A stretch of 21,145 bases of DNA, taken from assembly GCA_025362155.1 (NCBI GenBank), contig JANYHX010000119.1:1-21145 (forward strand), read 5' to 3'. Positions within the stretch are counted from its first letter, which is position 1, and every line of letters starts with the position of its first letter. Source of the stretch: Gallionella sp. (GTDB lineage Bacteria; Pseudomonadota; Gammaproteobacteria; Burkholderiales; Gallionellaceae). The notes below the pieces were generated by a model that was given only the letters and a program-made list of their open reading frames with translations, ran no database searches and was not told the DNA's origin. Below, piece after piece: positions 1 to 8,084 of this stretch. Made by a program: the position numbers and the translations under genes.

Positions 1-1
1 G

Positions 2-121
2 TTGAGCGCATATTGTTCGCTCGCGGAAGTGTATAAACAGGCGCATCGATTAAATGAAGCTGACACTGCCGAAAGAGAATGCCAAAGCCCCTTACATGCA
101 GGATCAATACCGGAAAGATAG
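2..121 (+). CDS. C-terminal end of a second GT-C/TPR membrane protein (5' part outside window)
   Basis: An open frame enters from the left edge and stops at TAG 119-121, giving 39 codons. Its beginning, LSAYCSLAEVYKQAHRL, lines up with the C-terminus of the GT-C/TPR protein encoded at 12159-14069 (LRAYCPLAEVYRHTGRI). I count 13 identities in the first 21 positions, so this is very likely the last TPR of a paralogue. The fragment then diverges and is a few residues longer than its relative. It is convergent with galK, with only 11 bp between the two stop codons and no room for a classical terminator. The catalytic part is outside the window, so function rests only on this similarity. Confidence 0.7.
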   Translation: MSAYCSLAEVYKQAHRLNEADTAERECQSPLHAGSIPER

Positions 122-132
122 CGACATCAGGC

Positions 133-1194
133 TTATACCAAAACCTTGCCGTGGTAGCCTGCTGCGGTGTATGCCGCCAGTACTTCGGCAGTGACAGTAG
201 CGTGAGTATCTTTTTTTGCCAGCGCCACACAGGCACCACCAAAACCGGCACCCGTCAAGCGCGCGCCATACACTGCTTGATGGCGCTGAAGTAAATCCAC
301 GAGTACGTCCAGCGCCGGAATTGATACGGCAAAATCATCGCGCAGGCTCGCATGAGACGCGTTCATCAACTCACCAAAACGTTCCACGCTGATTGGACCC
401 ACTGCTTCCAGCACGCGCTGATTTTCGCTGATGACATGGTGTGCGCGCTGTTTAAGTGGAAAGGGTAACGCTTCGATGCGGCGCAGGTCATCGACATCCC
501 GTAAAGCGGGTACGCCAAGCAGGGCGGCGGCCTGTTCGCATTCGCTGCGGCGCTGGTTGTATTCGCTATTGGCCAGCGACCTGGGTACGCCGCTGTCGAT
601 CACAATCAATTCTGTGTTCGCCGGTAAAGGCAAAATTGCGCGCTGCAGCGTGCGCGTATCAAGAAACAGCATATGGCCCACATCGGCCAAACTCGAGGCC
701 ATTTGATCCATGATGCCGCAACGCACGTGCGCAAACTGAATTTCGGCCTGCTGTGCGATCTGTGCAATTTCGACATCGTCGATGTTGAAGCCGAATAATT
801 TTCGCAAGCCGCGCAATACTGCAACCTCAAGCGCGGCGCTGCTCGACAGTCCGGCGCCTATTGGCACCTCGGAGCTGATGGTCATGGCCACCGGGGTCAG
901 CGGAAAACCTTTTTGTTGCAATAAACGAATACAGCCGAATACATAACTCGAAAATCCGGCAGGCATATCTTGCTCGGGTACGTAGGAGACAAACTCGTCG
1001 AGGCGATCAGCATATAACTGATACTCATTGTTGGGGCTGCGCGCCAACTCAATATATGTGCGCTGTGGAATGGCCGTCGGCAAGACGAAACCATCGTTGT
1101 AATCAGTATGCTCGCCCAGAAGATTGACGCGCCCCGGTGCATCGGCGGCGGCTTGGGGGGTAAAGCCGAAAACATCGTAAAAAACTGACTTCAT
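133..1194 (-). CDS. galK: Galactokinase
   Basis: Phosphorylates alpha-D-galactose with ATP to galactose 1-phosphate in the cytoplasm, the first committed Leloir step. The 353-residue protein has the galactokinase signature GRVNLLGEHTDYNDG at about 21-35, the GHMP-kinase ATP loop VPIGAGLSSSAALEVA at about 110-125, the catalytic Asp in GIMDQM (D163) with the partner Arg at R22, and the C-terminal GHMP motif LTGAGFGGACVAL at about 313-325. Length is slightly below the usual 380 or so, but all motifs are intact. It is the last gene of the minus-strand operon, 9 bp after the broken M24 gene, and two genes after galT. No galE is seen in the window, so the epimerase must be encoded elsewhere or be unnecessary here. 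Confidence 0.96.
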   Translation of the reverse strand: MKSVFYDVFGFTPQAAADAPGRVNLLGEHTDYNDGFVLPTAIPQRTYIELARSPNNEYQLYADRLDEFVSYVPEQDMPAGFSSYVFGCIRLLQQKGFPLTPVAMTISSEVPIGAGLSSSAALEVAVLRGLRKLFGFNIDDVEIAQIAQQAEIQFAHVRCGIMDQMASSLADVGHMLFLDTRTLQRAILPLPANTELIVIDSGVPRSLANSEYNQRRSECEQAAALLGVPALRDVDDLRRIEALPFPLKQRAHHVISENQRVLEAVGPISVERFGELMNASHASLRDDFAVSIPALDVLVDLLQRHQAVYGARLTGAGFGGACVALAKKDTHATVTAEVLAAYTAAGYHGKVLV

Positions 1195-1203
1195 GGCTAA
1201 GCC

Positions 1204-2315
1204 TTATTTTTCCATTATTTGCGGACGTTGCCGACCCCGCACCATTTCATGCGGCCAAGCCGCGTCATAGGTCAGATTTTCCACCCCCTGCGCGGTCACC
1301 ATAAAGGTATCTTCGATTTTGGCGCCACCGCGCAGGCTGGGATTCCACGCTATCGGCGTCGCATCGCTCAGCGTTTCAAGCGTTTCAGGCGTGGCGACAA
1401 TTTCGCGTGCCAGGTAACCGGTGGTGCCGCCCTGATGATGTTCAAGAATGGCCGCTGCGTGACCGCGGGCAAGATAGGCGGCTTCCAGCGTGCGATAAAT
1501 TTCATTCAATGGAATCTGGGGACGACAGGCATCCAGCGCTTCCGCTTCGATTTCGCAAACCTGTTGTTGCAACCTGGTCCATCCACCCGGCAATTCGCCG
1601 AAGCTGACAAAGCGGGTCAAATTCGCATACAGCCCAAATCCGCGCGCACAAAATACCAGCATCGCCATCCTGCCGAGTTTAGCCGCGCTGGCGGTAGGGT
1701 GGCGGTAGGGTGGCGGTAGACGGGCAAGCGTTGTGCACCGGCTGCCAGTGTCAATGCCGGGTGCAGACCGCGTGCCCACAAGGCCTCGGCCCCCGCACCG
1801 GCCAGTTGGTACTCGCTCCACTCCGGCTGCGCGGCACTCAATGCTTCGCGCATGGCTGCACTGGCGAGCCGACCGACCTGGCGATAACGAATAATTTCGG
1901 CAGGTGACATATGCCTTTTCAAGGCGAGCAAGGCGGAGGGTAGCGGACGCTCTCCATTGCATGGGCAGTCTGAGAGAATGGCTGCGTTGGCGCTCATTTC
2001 CTGGACTGCAATATCGCGCGTAGCCGGATACATCCACGGGTCTACATGGAGTTTAAATACGGAAGGCAACTCTTCATCTTTTAAGCGCTGTGCTTCAATC
2101 GGATCAGTCAATACCCACGCCTCATGTGGGGTGATCAATACTTCCGCGACGCCGATATTCGTCGTCAGCAACACCACATTCGACGCCCCTGCTGTCGCCC
2201 ACGAAAACCAGTCATAACCACGCAAACATAACGCCGTATTGGGTTTCAACGCCATGCGTACAGCCATAAGCTTGGTGCTGACCTCGGCATCGCGCGCTGC
2301 CAGATCGAAGCTCAT
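1204..2315 (-). pseudogene. M24-family (creatinase / aminopeptidase P fold) protein, frameshifted
   Basis: The N-terminal frame (from ATG 2315, MSFDLAARDAEVSTK) resembles the N-terminal half of Xaa-Pro-aminopeptidase-like proteins. The C-terminal half continues in another frame down to TAA 1204. The switch falls inside an 11-bp tandem duplication at 1690-1711. Removing one copy joins the frames as PVYRHPTASAAKLGRMAM and gives an uninterrupted protein of 366 residues, the expected length. In the pita-bread domain, the position of the two metal-binding Asp residues reads MLVFCARGFGLYANLTRF, lacking both, and the first Glu ligand is not seen (IAWNPSL). The His (LEHHQGG) and last Glu (AKIEDTFMV) remain. 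Even the restored protein may therefore not be a metallopeptidase. The start overlaps the galT stop as ATGA. Sequencing error is an alternative to true mutation. Confidence 0.82.
1690..1719. repeat. 11-bp tandem duplication that shifts the M24 frame
   Basis: The unit GGCGGTAGGGT occurs at 1690-1700 and again at 1701-1711, followed by the first 8 bases of a third copy (GGCGGTAG, 1712-1719). Eleven is not a multiple of three, so each gain or loss of one unit changes the frame. Loss of one unit restores a continuous M24 reading frame on the minus strand. The layout fits replication slippage. Confidence 0.93.
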
Positions 2316-3397
2316 AACGAAACGGCGACCGCCTGTAATTCCTGCGCTTTTTCTTCCGGTAACGCGTCGTTGGCAAACATGCCTGCCGCCAGTTCGGTAC
2401 CCGCCAGATATTTCAAGCGGTCACGGGTGCGATAGGGCGGATAAAACTCTGCATGTAAATGCCATTCCGGATGCGCCTCGCCGTCGGTGGGCGCCTGATA
2501 CCAGGCCATCAGGTAGGGAAAAGGCCGTTGCCATAAACCGTCGTATTTCAGTAATACTGTTTTTAACGCTTTGGCGAGATCGGCGCGTTGCGGCTCATCC
2601 AAAGAGGAAAAATCCGGCACTGCTTTACGCGGCGCCACCCAGACTTCATAAGGATAACGCGCCCAGGCTGGGACAAAGGCAACCGCATGTTCTCCGACAT
2701 AGAGCATGCGCAGATCGGCCTTGATTTCTGCTGCGATTAATTGCTCCAGCAAAGGCTGCTTATATTCGCGGTAATGTGTCAGCTGCTGCTCGTGCATACG
2801 TTGGGGCACCGGCGGAATAAAGGGATAGGCATAAATTTGCCCATGGGGATGGTGCAAAGTGACGCCGACTTCCACCCCGCGATTTTCAAACGGCAATACA
2901 TACTGAATGGACGGATGTTCAGCCAGCGCGGTGGTGCGCGCACCCCACACCATCAACAGCAATTCGATATGGGACAACGGCAATGCTGCCAAGGAGCTCA
3001 AGGGATCCTGCGTAAATACCACCACCTCGCACTGACCGTTTGCGGGCAGGGTTTTAACTACACTTTCAGGCGGGTCATGTGCTTGCAAGGTCAGCGAGGG
3101 AAAACGGTTATCAAATACGGCAATGTCGTAATCGCCCTGAGGAAGCTCAGTCGGATTCGACGCATCTCGCGTTACCGCCAACGGGTTGTATTCCGGCGGT
3201 GGCATGAAGGTGCGGCCTTGGCGATAGCTGGCGTAAGCCACCCATTCGCCGCGTAGCGGATGCCAGCGCAAATGCGGATTGGCCGCTACCGGCTCGGGAC
3301 TGGGGCTGGGTGCTGCGGCTACCGAGGTGATGGGGGCGCGACTATATAAAAAAAGTTTGCGCCCATCCGGTTTCGTCAGTTCCTTGGCATACAACAT
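2312..3397 (-). CDS. galT: Galactose-1-phosphate uridylyltransferase
   Basis: Exchanges UMP between UDP-glucose and galactose 1-phosphate, yielding UDP-galactose and glucose 1-phosphate. The 361-residue protein has the N-terminal GalT block HLRWHPLRGEWVAYASYRQG at 42-61, the NRFPSLT block at about 97-103, the active-site motif HHPHGQIYAYP at 182-192 with H185 as the expected uridylylated histidine, and the C-terminal EWHLHAEFYPP at 311-321. The zinc-binding Cys-X-X-Cys usual near residue 70 in E. coli-type enzymes is replaced by NPLAVT, so the structural metal site looks altered or absent. The frame starts one base after the upstream GH2 stop and overlaps the M24 start by 4 bp, which implies one transcript and coupled translation. 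Confidence 0.95.
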   Translation of the reverse strand: MLYAKELTKPDGRKLFLYSRAPITSVAAAPSPSPEPVAANPHLRWHPLRGEWVAYASYRQGRTFMPPPEYNPLAVTRDASNPTELPQGDYDIAVFDNRFPSLTLQAHDPPESVVKTLPANGQCEVVVFTQDPLSSLAALPLSHIELLLMVWGARTTALAEHPSIQYVLPFENRGVEVGVTLHHPHGQIYAYPFIPPVPQRMHEQQLTHYREYKQPLLEQLIAAEIKADLRMLYVGEHAVAFVPAWARYPYEVWVAPRKAVPDFSSLDEPQRADLAKALKTVLLKYDGLWQRPFPYLMAWYQAPTDGEAHPEWHLHAEFYPPYRTRDRLKYLAGTELAAGMFANDALPEEKAQELQAVAVSL

Positions 3398-5173
3398 TTA
3401 ATCGTGTCCGCGTACGATTTCCGCAAGGCGCCGCATCGGAATTTTCGGGGTGCGGTCGCCATACAGCAAGCCATTAGCTTCCTGGAAAGTATCCGTAAAC
3501 TGGGTATAACAAAAGCCGCTAAACATGGCAGTAGTGCGCGCGACGTCGATAAGGGCGCTGCATTGCGCTTCATATTCGGCATGGTTCTCATAAAACCGGT
3601 ATCCCCAGGCGCGACCGCGGGTCTTGTCGTCTGGATGCACATAGGCGAGGCCGCCAAATTCGGTCAGGAAAATCGGCTGACCGCGATGCGGATAACCGTC
3701 AAGTGTCAGAATGCGCCCGCCGGGACGACGGCGGTCAAACAATTCCTCCGGCTTGACCAGCCGCCCGTAGCGGCGCCGCAAAGTCGAGGGATTAAAATCG
3801 TAATCATGGATGCCGATGATGTCGGTAGCTGAACTTTCCCAGCCGTCATTGCCGATCACAGGTCGCGTCGGATCCAGTGTTTTGGTGAGGTGATAAAAAG
3901 CCTCGACAGCGGCGCGGTGTATATGGGAAGCGGCCAGATCAGGGACGCCCCACGATTCATTAAATGGCACCCAGACAATAATGCAGGGGTGGCTGTAGTC
4001 GCGGTCAATCGCTTCTGTCCATTCTTGCATCAGGCGCTTGATTGATTTGGGGCTGAAGCGATAGGCGCTGGGCATTTCTTCCCATACGGTCAGCCCGAGC
4101 TTGTCGGCCCAGTAGAGATAGCGCGGGTCTTCGATTTTTTGGTGCTTGCGCACACCGTTGAATCCCATTTCCTTGGCGAGTTCCACATCTCTGCGCAACG
4201 CATTATCGGAAGGCGCGGTCATCAGCGTATCCGGCCAATAACCCTGGTCGAGCACCAGCCGCAATTGATAAGGCCGGCCGTTGAGCAGCAGGCGGTCGCG
4301 TTGAACATTCACTGAACGGATCGCGGTATAGGATTTGATCCGGTCAACTTTTTGATTGCCGCACCACAGCGTGATATCAGCGTCGATTAAAGTCGGCCGT
4401 TCCGGACTCCACAGCAGATCATTACGGTAATCATCTATGCCTGGATCGGACAAGGCAATCCGTCTATGCACCTCTCCGCCTATAACCTGATAGCTGTCAT
4501 CAACCAGCAACTGCGTGCCACGCGTCAAGCGGATCGAAATGCGCATGTCATCGCTGAGCTGGCCGACAATAAATCCCTCAAAGCCGATTTCCCAGCGCTC
4601 CAGATGCGGCGTCCAGCGGATATGGCGTATATAGGTTTCGGGAACTGATTCCAGCCATACGGTTTGCCAGATGCCGGTAGTGCGCGGGTACCAGATGCCG
4701 TGAGGCTCGCGTTGCCAGTCTTGCTTGCCGCGCGGTTTCTCCAAATCTTCAGGATCATCTTCCGCCCTGACGGTAATGCGTTGCGTACTGCTTTCCCGCA
4801 GCAGCATGGTGATGTCCACCGAAAAAGGCGTATGTCCGCCCTCATGCTCAATCGCCAGCATGTTGTTGATCCATACACGCGCAAAATAATCGACTGCACC
4901 GAAATGCAGAATGACGCGACCCGATTCCTTATGCGCTGGCTTTTCATATTCAAACTCGCGTTCATACCAGCAGGCGCGATGGAAGCCAGTGTCGCCGATA
5001 CCGCTAGCGCGGCTTTCCGGAGCAAATGGGACAAGTATGGTATGGGGCCATTCCGTCAGCTCTGACGGTTGCCGGAAGCGTTGTTCGGGATCGAAAAAAA
5101 ATTTCCATTTCCCATTGAGCGATACCCACTGGGGACGTTCAAGCTGGGGGCGAGGATAAGCCATTTCCGTCAT
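3398..5173 (-). CDS. Glycoside hydrolase family 2 (beta-galactosidase/beta-glucuronidase type)
   Basis: Cleaves a beta-linked sugar by the retaining GH2 mechanism. The order of domains is the N-terminal sugar-binding jelly roll (SLNGKWKFFF near 18-27, DTGFHRACWYEREF near 61-75), an Ig-like domain around 170-280, and a TIM barrel from about 285 on. The acid/base Glu is in VWVPFNESWG (about E406) and the nucleophile in IFLTEFGGLAYV (about E505). No signal peptide is visible, so it should be cytoplasmic. At about 591 residues it is of glucuronidase size, far shorter than LacZ. ATG at 5173 shares its A with the TGA of the preceding gene; a GTG at 5176 is also in frame. Between the UGM-like fusion and galT, a galactosidase role is likely but the substrate is not shown by sequence. 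Confidence 0.9.
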   Translation of the reverse strand: MTEMAYPRPQLERPQWVSLNGKWKFFFDPEQRFRQPSELTEWPHTILVPFAPESRASGIGDTGFHRACWYEREFEYEKPAHKESGRVILHFGAVDYFARVWINNMLAIEHEGGHTPFSVDITMLLRESSTQRITVRAEDDPEDLEKPRGKQDWQREPHGIWYPRTTGIWQTVWLESVPETYIRHIRWTPHLERWEIGFEGFIVGQLSDDMRISIRLTRGTQLLVDDSYQVIGGEVHRRIALSDPGIDDYRNDLLWSPERPTLIDADITLWCGNQKVDRIKSYTAIRSVNVQRDRLLLNGRPYQLRLVLDQGYWPDTLMTAPSDNALRRDVELAKEMGFNGVRKHQKIEDPRYLYWADKLGLTVWEEMPSAYRFSPKSIKRLMQEWTEAIDRDYSHPCIIVWVPFNESWGVPDLAASHIHRAAVEAFYHLTKTLDPTRPVIGNDGWESSATDIIGIHDYDFNPSTLRRRYGRLVKPEELFDRRRPGGRILTLDGYPHRGQPIFLTEFGGLAYVHPDDKTRGRAWGYRFYENHAEYEAQCSALIDVARTTAMFSGFCYTQFTDTFQEANGLLYGDRTPKIPMRRLAEIVRGHD

Positions 5174-8055
5174 CACAGCCCCCGACTGGCATCCCTGGTT
5201 TTTAAGCGTCTGGTGTGATCAAAAGCCCCATTATTATTACTGTAAAAAGCCGCTCGCTGCGAGGCTGCCTGTGCTGCGGTGGATACCGCGGGCACCGCGC
5301 TGTGAGCGGATGCCGCAAGAGCAGTTTTGTCATATTGAGAATGTACGTAGTCCGCAGCTTTTTTACCGGCAATAAAGGCATGGTCGGAGTTATAGTATTC
5401 CCACTCGCTATAACGCCCAGCGAGAACAATATCCTGTTCATGCAGCCACGAACGTATCAACGACACATGCTTGAGCCGTGCATGATCGTAGATGACATAG
5501 GCATAGGGCATATCCACTTCGTTGGCGACCCAAACCGGATCGCTCGCATTGATAATACCGACCTTGATGCAATCGGCTATACACCGCTGAATCAGTGCCT
5601 CGCCTTCGCAGGGCAGAGGTTTATGGGGGGAATAGGTAATTTCGCAGGTCAGCCCGAAGCCGCCGGGCGGATTGCAGTGCGGGCTGGCATTTCCCTGTAC
5701 AAAAATACGATGGAAGACGCTGTCTTCGGGAAAGTAAATCCAGTGTTTATTGGTCAGATTGGAACGGCCAATGCCGAGATTGATGCAGCGCACGGAGACA
5801 TGCCGCAGGCCTTGCGCAGCGCTCCGGACTACGCTCGGCACACCATCATCCATCAACTTAATGAGCTCGGGCAGCGGCAATGTGCTGACCAGCGACTGAT
5901 AGCTATATTCTGTTCCATCTGTCAGTGTGACACGATGATTTGCCGGAGAAATGGCGCTGACCTGCGCATTGAGTTTGAGCTGGCCTTGCAGATGGGGCAA
6001 AAATCCATCCATCAGCGTCTGGAAACCGCCTTTCAATGGGTAGCCGAAACGGGCATTGGGTCCCATGGGCTTGGCCACGGGCTGTAATGCGCCTTCAATC
6101 ATTTCTTCAAGATCGGGCAATGGTACGCGGCCGCCCAGCCAGGATGTTTCCATTTCAGTCAAAGGCACGGCCCAGAGTTTACGGTTATAGGGAATCGCAA
6201 AATGTTCGGCAATTCCTGAGCCCCAAACATGATAAATAAAATCCTCGAAATTACGTGCTCCCTTGCGGCGATTGGGAAAAGGCAGCACATGCGATTTGTT
6301 TGCCGGAACGGTGGCTTCCATGATGCCATCGCCGCAGCAATCAGTAATGGATTCGGCTTTGCAGGCGCTCGCGCTGCTGCCATTGCCAGACTTGCTTTCT
6401 GACTTGGCGCCCGCGGCTACCACGGTGGGTTTGAGAATGCTGCCAAAGCGCGCTTCAATGGCACCGACGATACAGTCTTTGATGACTTCAGGCGGAAGGC
6501 CATAAAGAGCGCCCTGAAAGGGATAACGCGTATAAACCTGCTTGCTGTAAACCCATGCCTCGCGTTCTTGCCAATGGATATTATTGCCAAGCAATAATTT
6601 ATATAACTCGTGAACATAGGGATCATTGGAAAACATTATGTGTCCGGCATAATCGAAGGTGAATCCTTTATCATCAATCGAACGGCACCAGCCGCCCACG
6701 GCTGCATTGCGTTCCAGTAACAACGAATCTGCGCCCAGATGGTAGGCGGCGCTCAGACCAGTGGGTCCGGCACCGAGGACAATAGTCCGCGGCTGTGGAG
6801 AGTGTGAATTAAGGCTGCCAGCCACCGATGGCGAATGCTTGTTAATAGAATTTTGGCTATGAGATTTCGGGTCGATAGAGTTTTCATCTATCTCCATGCC
6901 GTCAAATCCCGCAGGTTGTTCTCGTAGCAACGCGGCCGCTGCCGAGGGCAAATGATGTTGCTGAATGGAGTTGTCAATGAGTCCGCTCATTGCTTTGACA
7001 GTGGCATCCCACGAAGTACGCGACAGCACATCGCGCATTTTTACTATTCGTTTTTCCTGCTGATCGGGCGTAGCGAGCAAGGCATCTTCACAGGCGTCAA
7101 TAAATGCTGGCGAAGTATCCGCCAGATAAACGATTTCGCCATAGGGTTGTGCTACGTCAGTAATGGGTGTGCTGACGATGGGGCGCTCAGCCACCATATA
7201 TTCCAGGGTTTTGGTCGGGCTGATGAAACGCGTTGCTTGGTTGCGTGCAAAGGGCAACAGGCAGACGTCCCAACCCGCCAGAAAGCTGGGTAATTGTGCA
7301 TAATCCTGTTGCCCGAAGTAATGAATATTGGACTGTCGTGGTAACGTGTCCGGGGAGATTTTAACTACCGGGCCGACCATAATAATTTGCCACTCTGGAT
7401 GTGCGGCAGCAAGATCATCAATTAATTCCAGATTAATACGCTCATCAATGACGCCAAAAAAACCAAGGCGCGGATGAGATAGTGGTTTTTGTAATTCCGA
7501 TTCGATTTCTGGCCTGCGCGCCTGGGCAAAATGGGCGGCATCGACACTGCTGGAAAAACAATGGACATTAGAGTTGCGGTCTTTTTTGGCGTTATACAAA
7601 CTGGGGCCGCCGGTAAACACCAGATCAGCGGCTTTTAACAAGGCTGTTTCGCGCTGTAGCAACTGGCGCGGCGCATTGAGGAAAGCCGATAGTTCATCCA
7701 TGCAGTCGTAGATGATGCTGCGAGGTTGAATCGATTGCAACAACGGCAGAGCCATAGGCGTATAAAACCACGCCACATAATCCTTGAGATTTTCGTCAAG
7801 AACCAATCTTTCCAGCAAGGAATTCAAATAGGGTAACTGTTGATCGTGAAAGCCCACGGACTTTTCGGGGGTATGGGGTGTGCATACCAGCACATTGCCA
7901 TGCTGCTTGCAGTCGAGAAAAGTGGAATCATCCGGTACCGGCTCCTCAAAAAATATTACGCGGTGAGCAGCAGCGAAGCGGCTCATCAAGTGTTGAGGAC
8001 GTTGATACACGAAGTCCCATCGCAGATGGGAAAATACGATAAGGTCATAGGTCAT
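5173..8055 (-). CDS. Fusion: GT4-like glycosyltransferase + UDP-galactopyranose-mutase-like FAD protein
   Basis: A 960-residue protein with two enzyme halves. Residues 1-365 form a GT-B fold glycosyltransferase: it begins YDLIVFSHLRWDFVYQRPQH and has a donor-binding block SPTKTLEYMVAERPIVST at 279-296. A Ser/Asn/His-rich linker (about 365-422) leads to an FAD-binding half (423-908). This has dinucleotide motif VLGAGPTGLSAAYHL with acidic E449, GGWCRS, the block FDYAGHIMFSNDPY that matches the UDP-Galp mutase GPHIFHT region, GYPLKGGFQTLMDGF at 671-685 and a C-terminal FAD block AGRYSEWEYYNSDHAF. A Ser/Ala/Gly/Lys-rich insertion lies at about 543-598, and a low-complexity tail follows 908. Chemistry could be galactofuranose formation and transfer, or another flavin reaction on an activated sugar. 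It has a strong ribosome site and follows the GH1 gene by 29 bp. Confidence 0.85.
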   Translation of the reverse strand: MTYDLIVFSHLRWDFVYQRPQHLMSRFAAAHRVIFFEEPVPDDSTFLDCKQHGNVLVCTPHTPEKSVGFHDQQLPYLNSLLERLVLDENLKDYVAWFYTPMALPLLQSIQPRSIIYDCMDELSAFLNAPRQLLQRETALLKAADLVFTGGPSLYNAKKDRNSNVHCFSSSVDAAHFAQARRPEIESELQKPLSHPRLGFFGVIDERINLELIDDLAAAHPEWQIIMVGPVVKISPDTLPRQSNIHYFGQQDYAQLPSFLAGWDVCLLPFARNQATRFISPTKTLEYMVAERPIVSTPITDVAQPYGEIVYLADTSPAFIDACEDALLATPDQQEKRIVKMRDVLSRTSWDATVKAMSGLIDNSIQQHHLPSAAAALLREQPAGFDGMEIDENSIDPKSHSQNSINKHSPSVAGSLNSHSPQPRTIVLGAGPTGLSAAYHLGADSLLLERNAAVGGWCRSIDDKGFTFDYAGHIMFSNDPYVHELYKLLLGNNIHWQEREAWVYSKQVYTRYPFQGALYGLPPEVIKDCIVGAIEARFGSILKPTVVAAGAKSESKSGNGSSASACKAESITDCCGDGIMEATVPANKSHVLPFPNRRKGARNFEDFIYHVWGSGIAEHFAIPYNRKLWAVPLTEMETSWLGGRVPLPDLEEMIEGALQPVAKPMGPNARFGYPLKGGFQTLMDGFLPHLQGQLKLNAQVSAISPANHRVTLTDGTEYSYQSLVSTLPLPELIKLMDDGVPSVVRSAAQGLRHVSVRCINLGIGRSNLTNKHWIYFPEDSVFHRIFVQGNASPHCNPPGGFGLTCEITYSPHKPLPCEGEALIQRCIADCIKVGIINASDPVWVANEVDMPYAYVIYDHARLKHVSLIRSWLHEQDIVLAGRYSEWEYYNSDHAFIAGKKAADYVHSQYDKTALAASAHSAVPAVSTAAQAASQRAAFYSNNNGAFDHTRRLKTRDASRGL

Positions 8056-8060
8056 GAATT

Positions 8061-8066
8061 TCTCCT
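8061..8066 (-). promoter_or_regulatory. Strong ribosome binding site of the GT/FAD fusion gene
   Basis: Minus strand reads AGGAGA five bases before the ATG at 8055. It is a near-perfect Shine-Dalgarno sequence and fixes the start of the fusion protein at MTYDLIVFSH. Confidence 0.8.
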
Positions 8067-8084
8067 AAAATTTTAACTAACTAA

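Noticed and set aside
1707..2037. Upstream part of the 1204-2037 minus frame as an independent gene
   Set aside because: Its N-terminal portion is out of frame with the real M24 N-terminal half and has no family resemblance; only the part after the 11-bp repeat is genuine.
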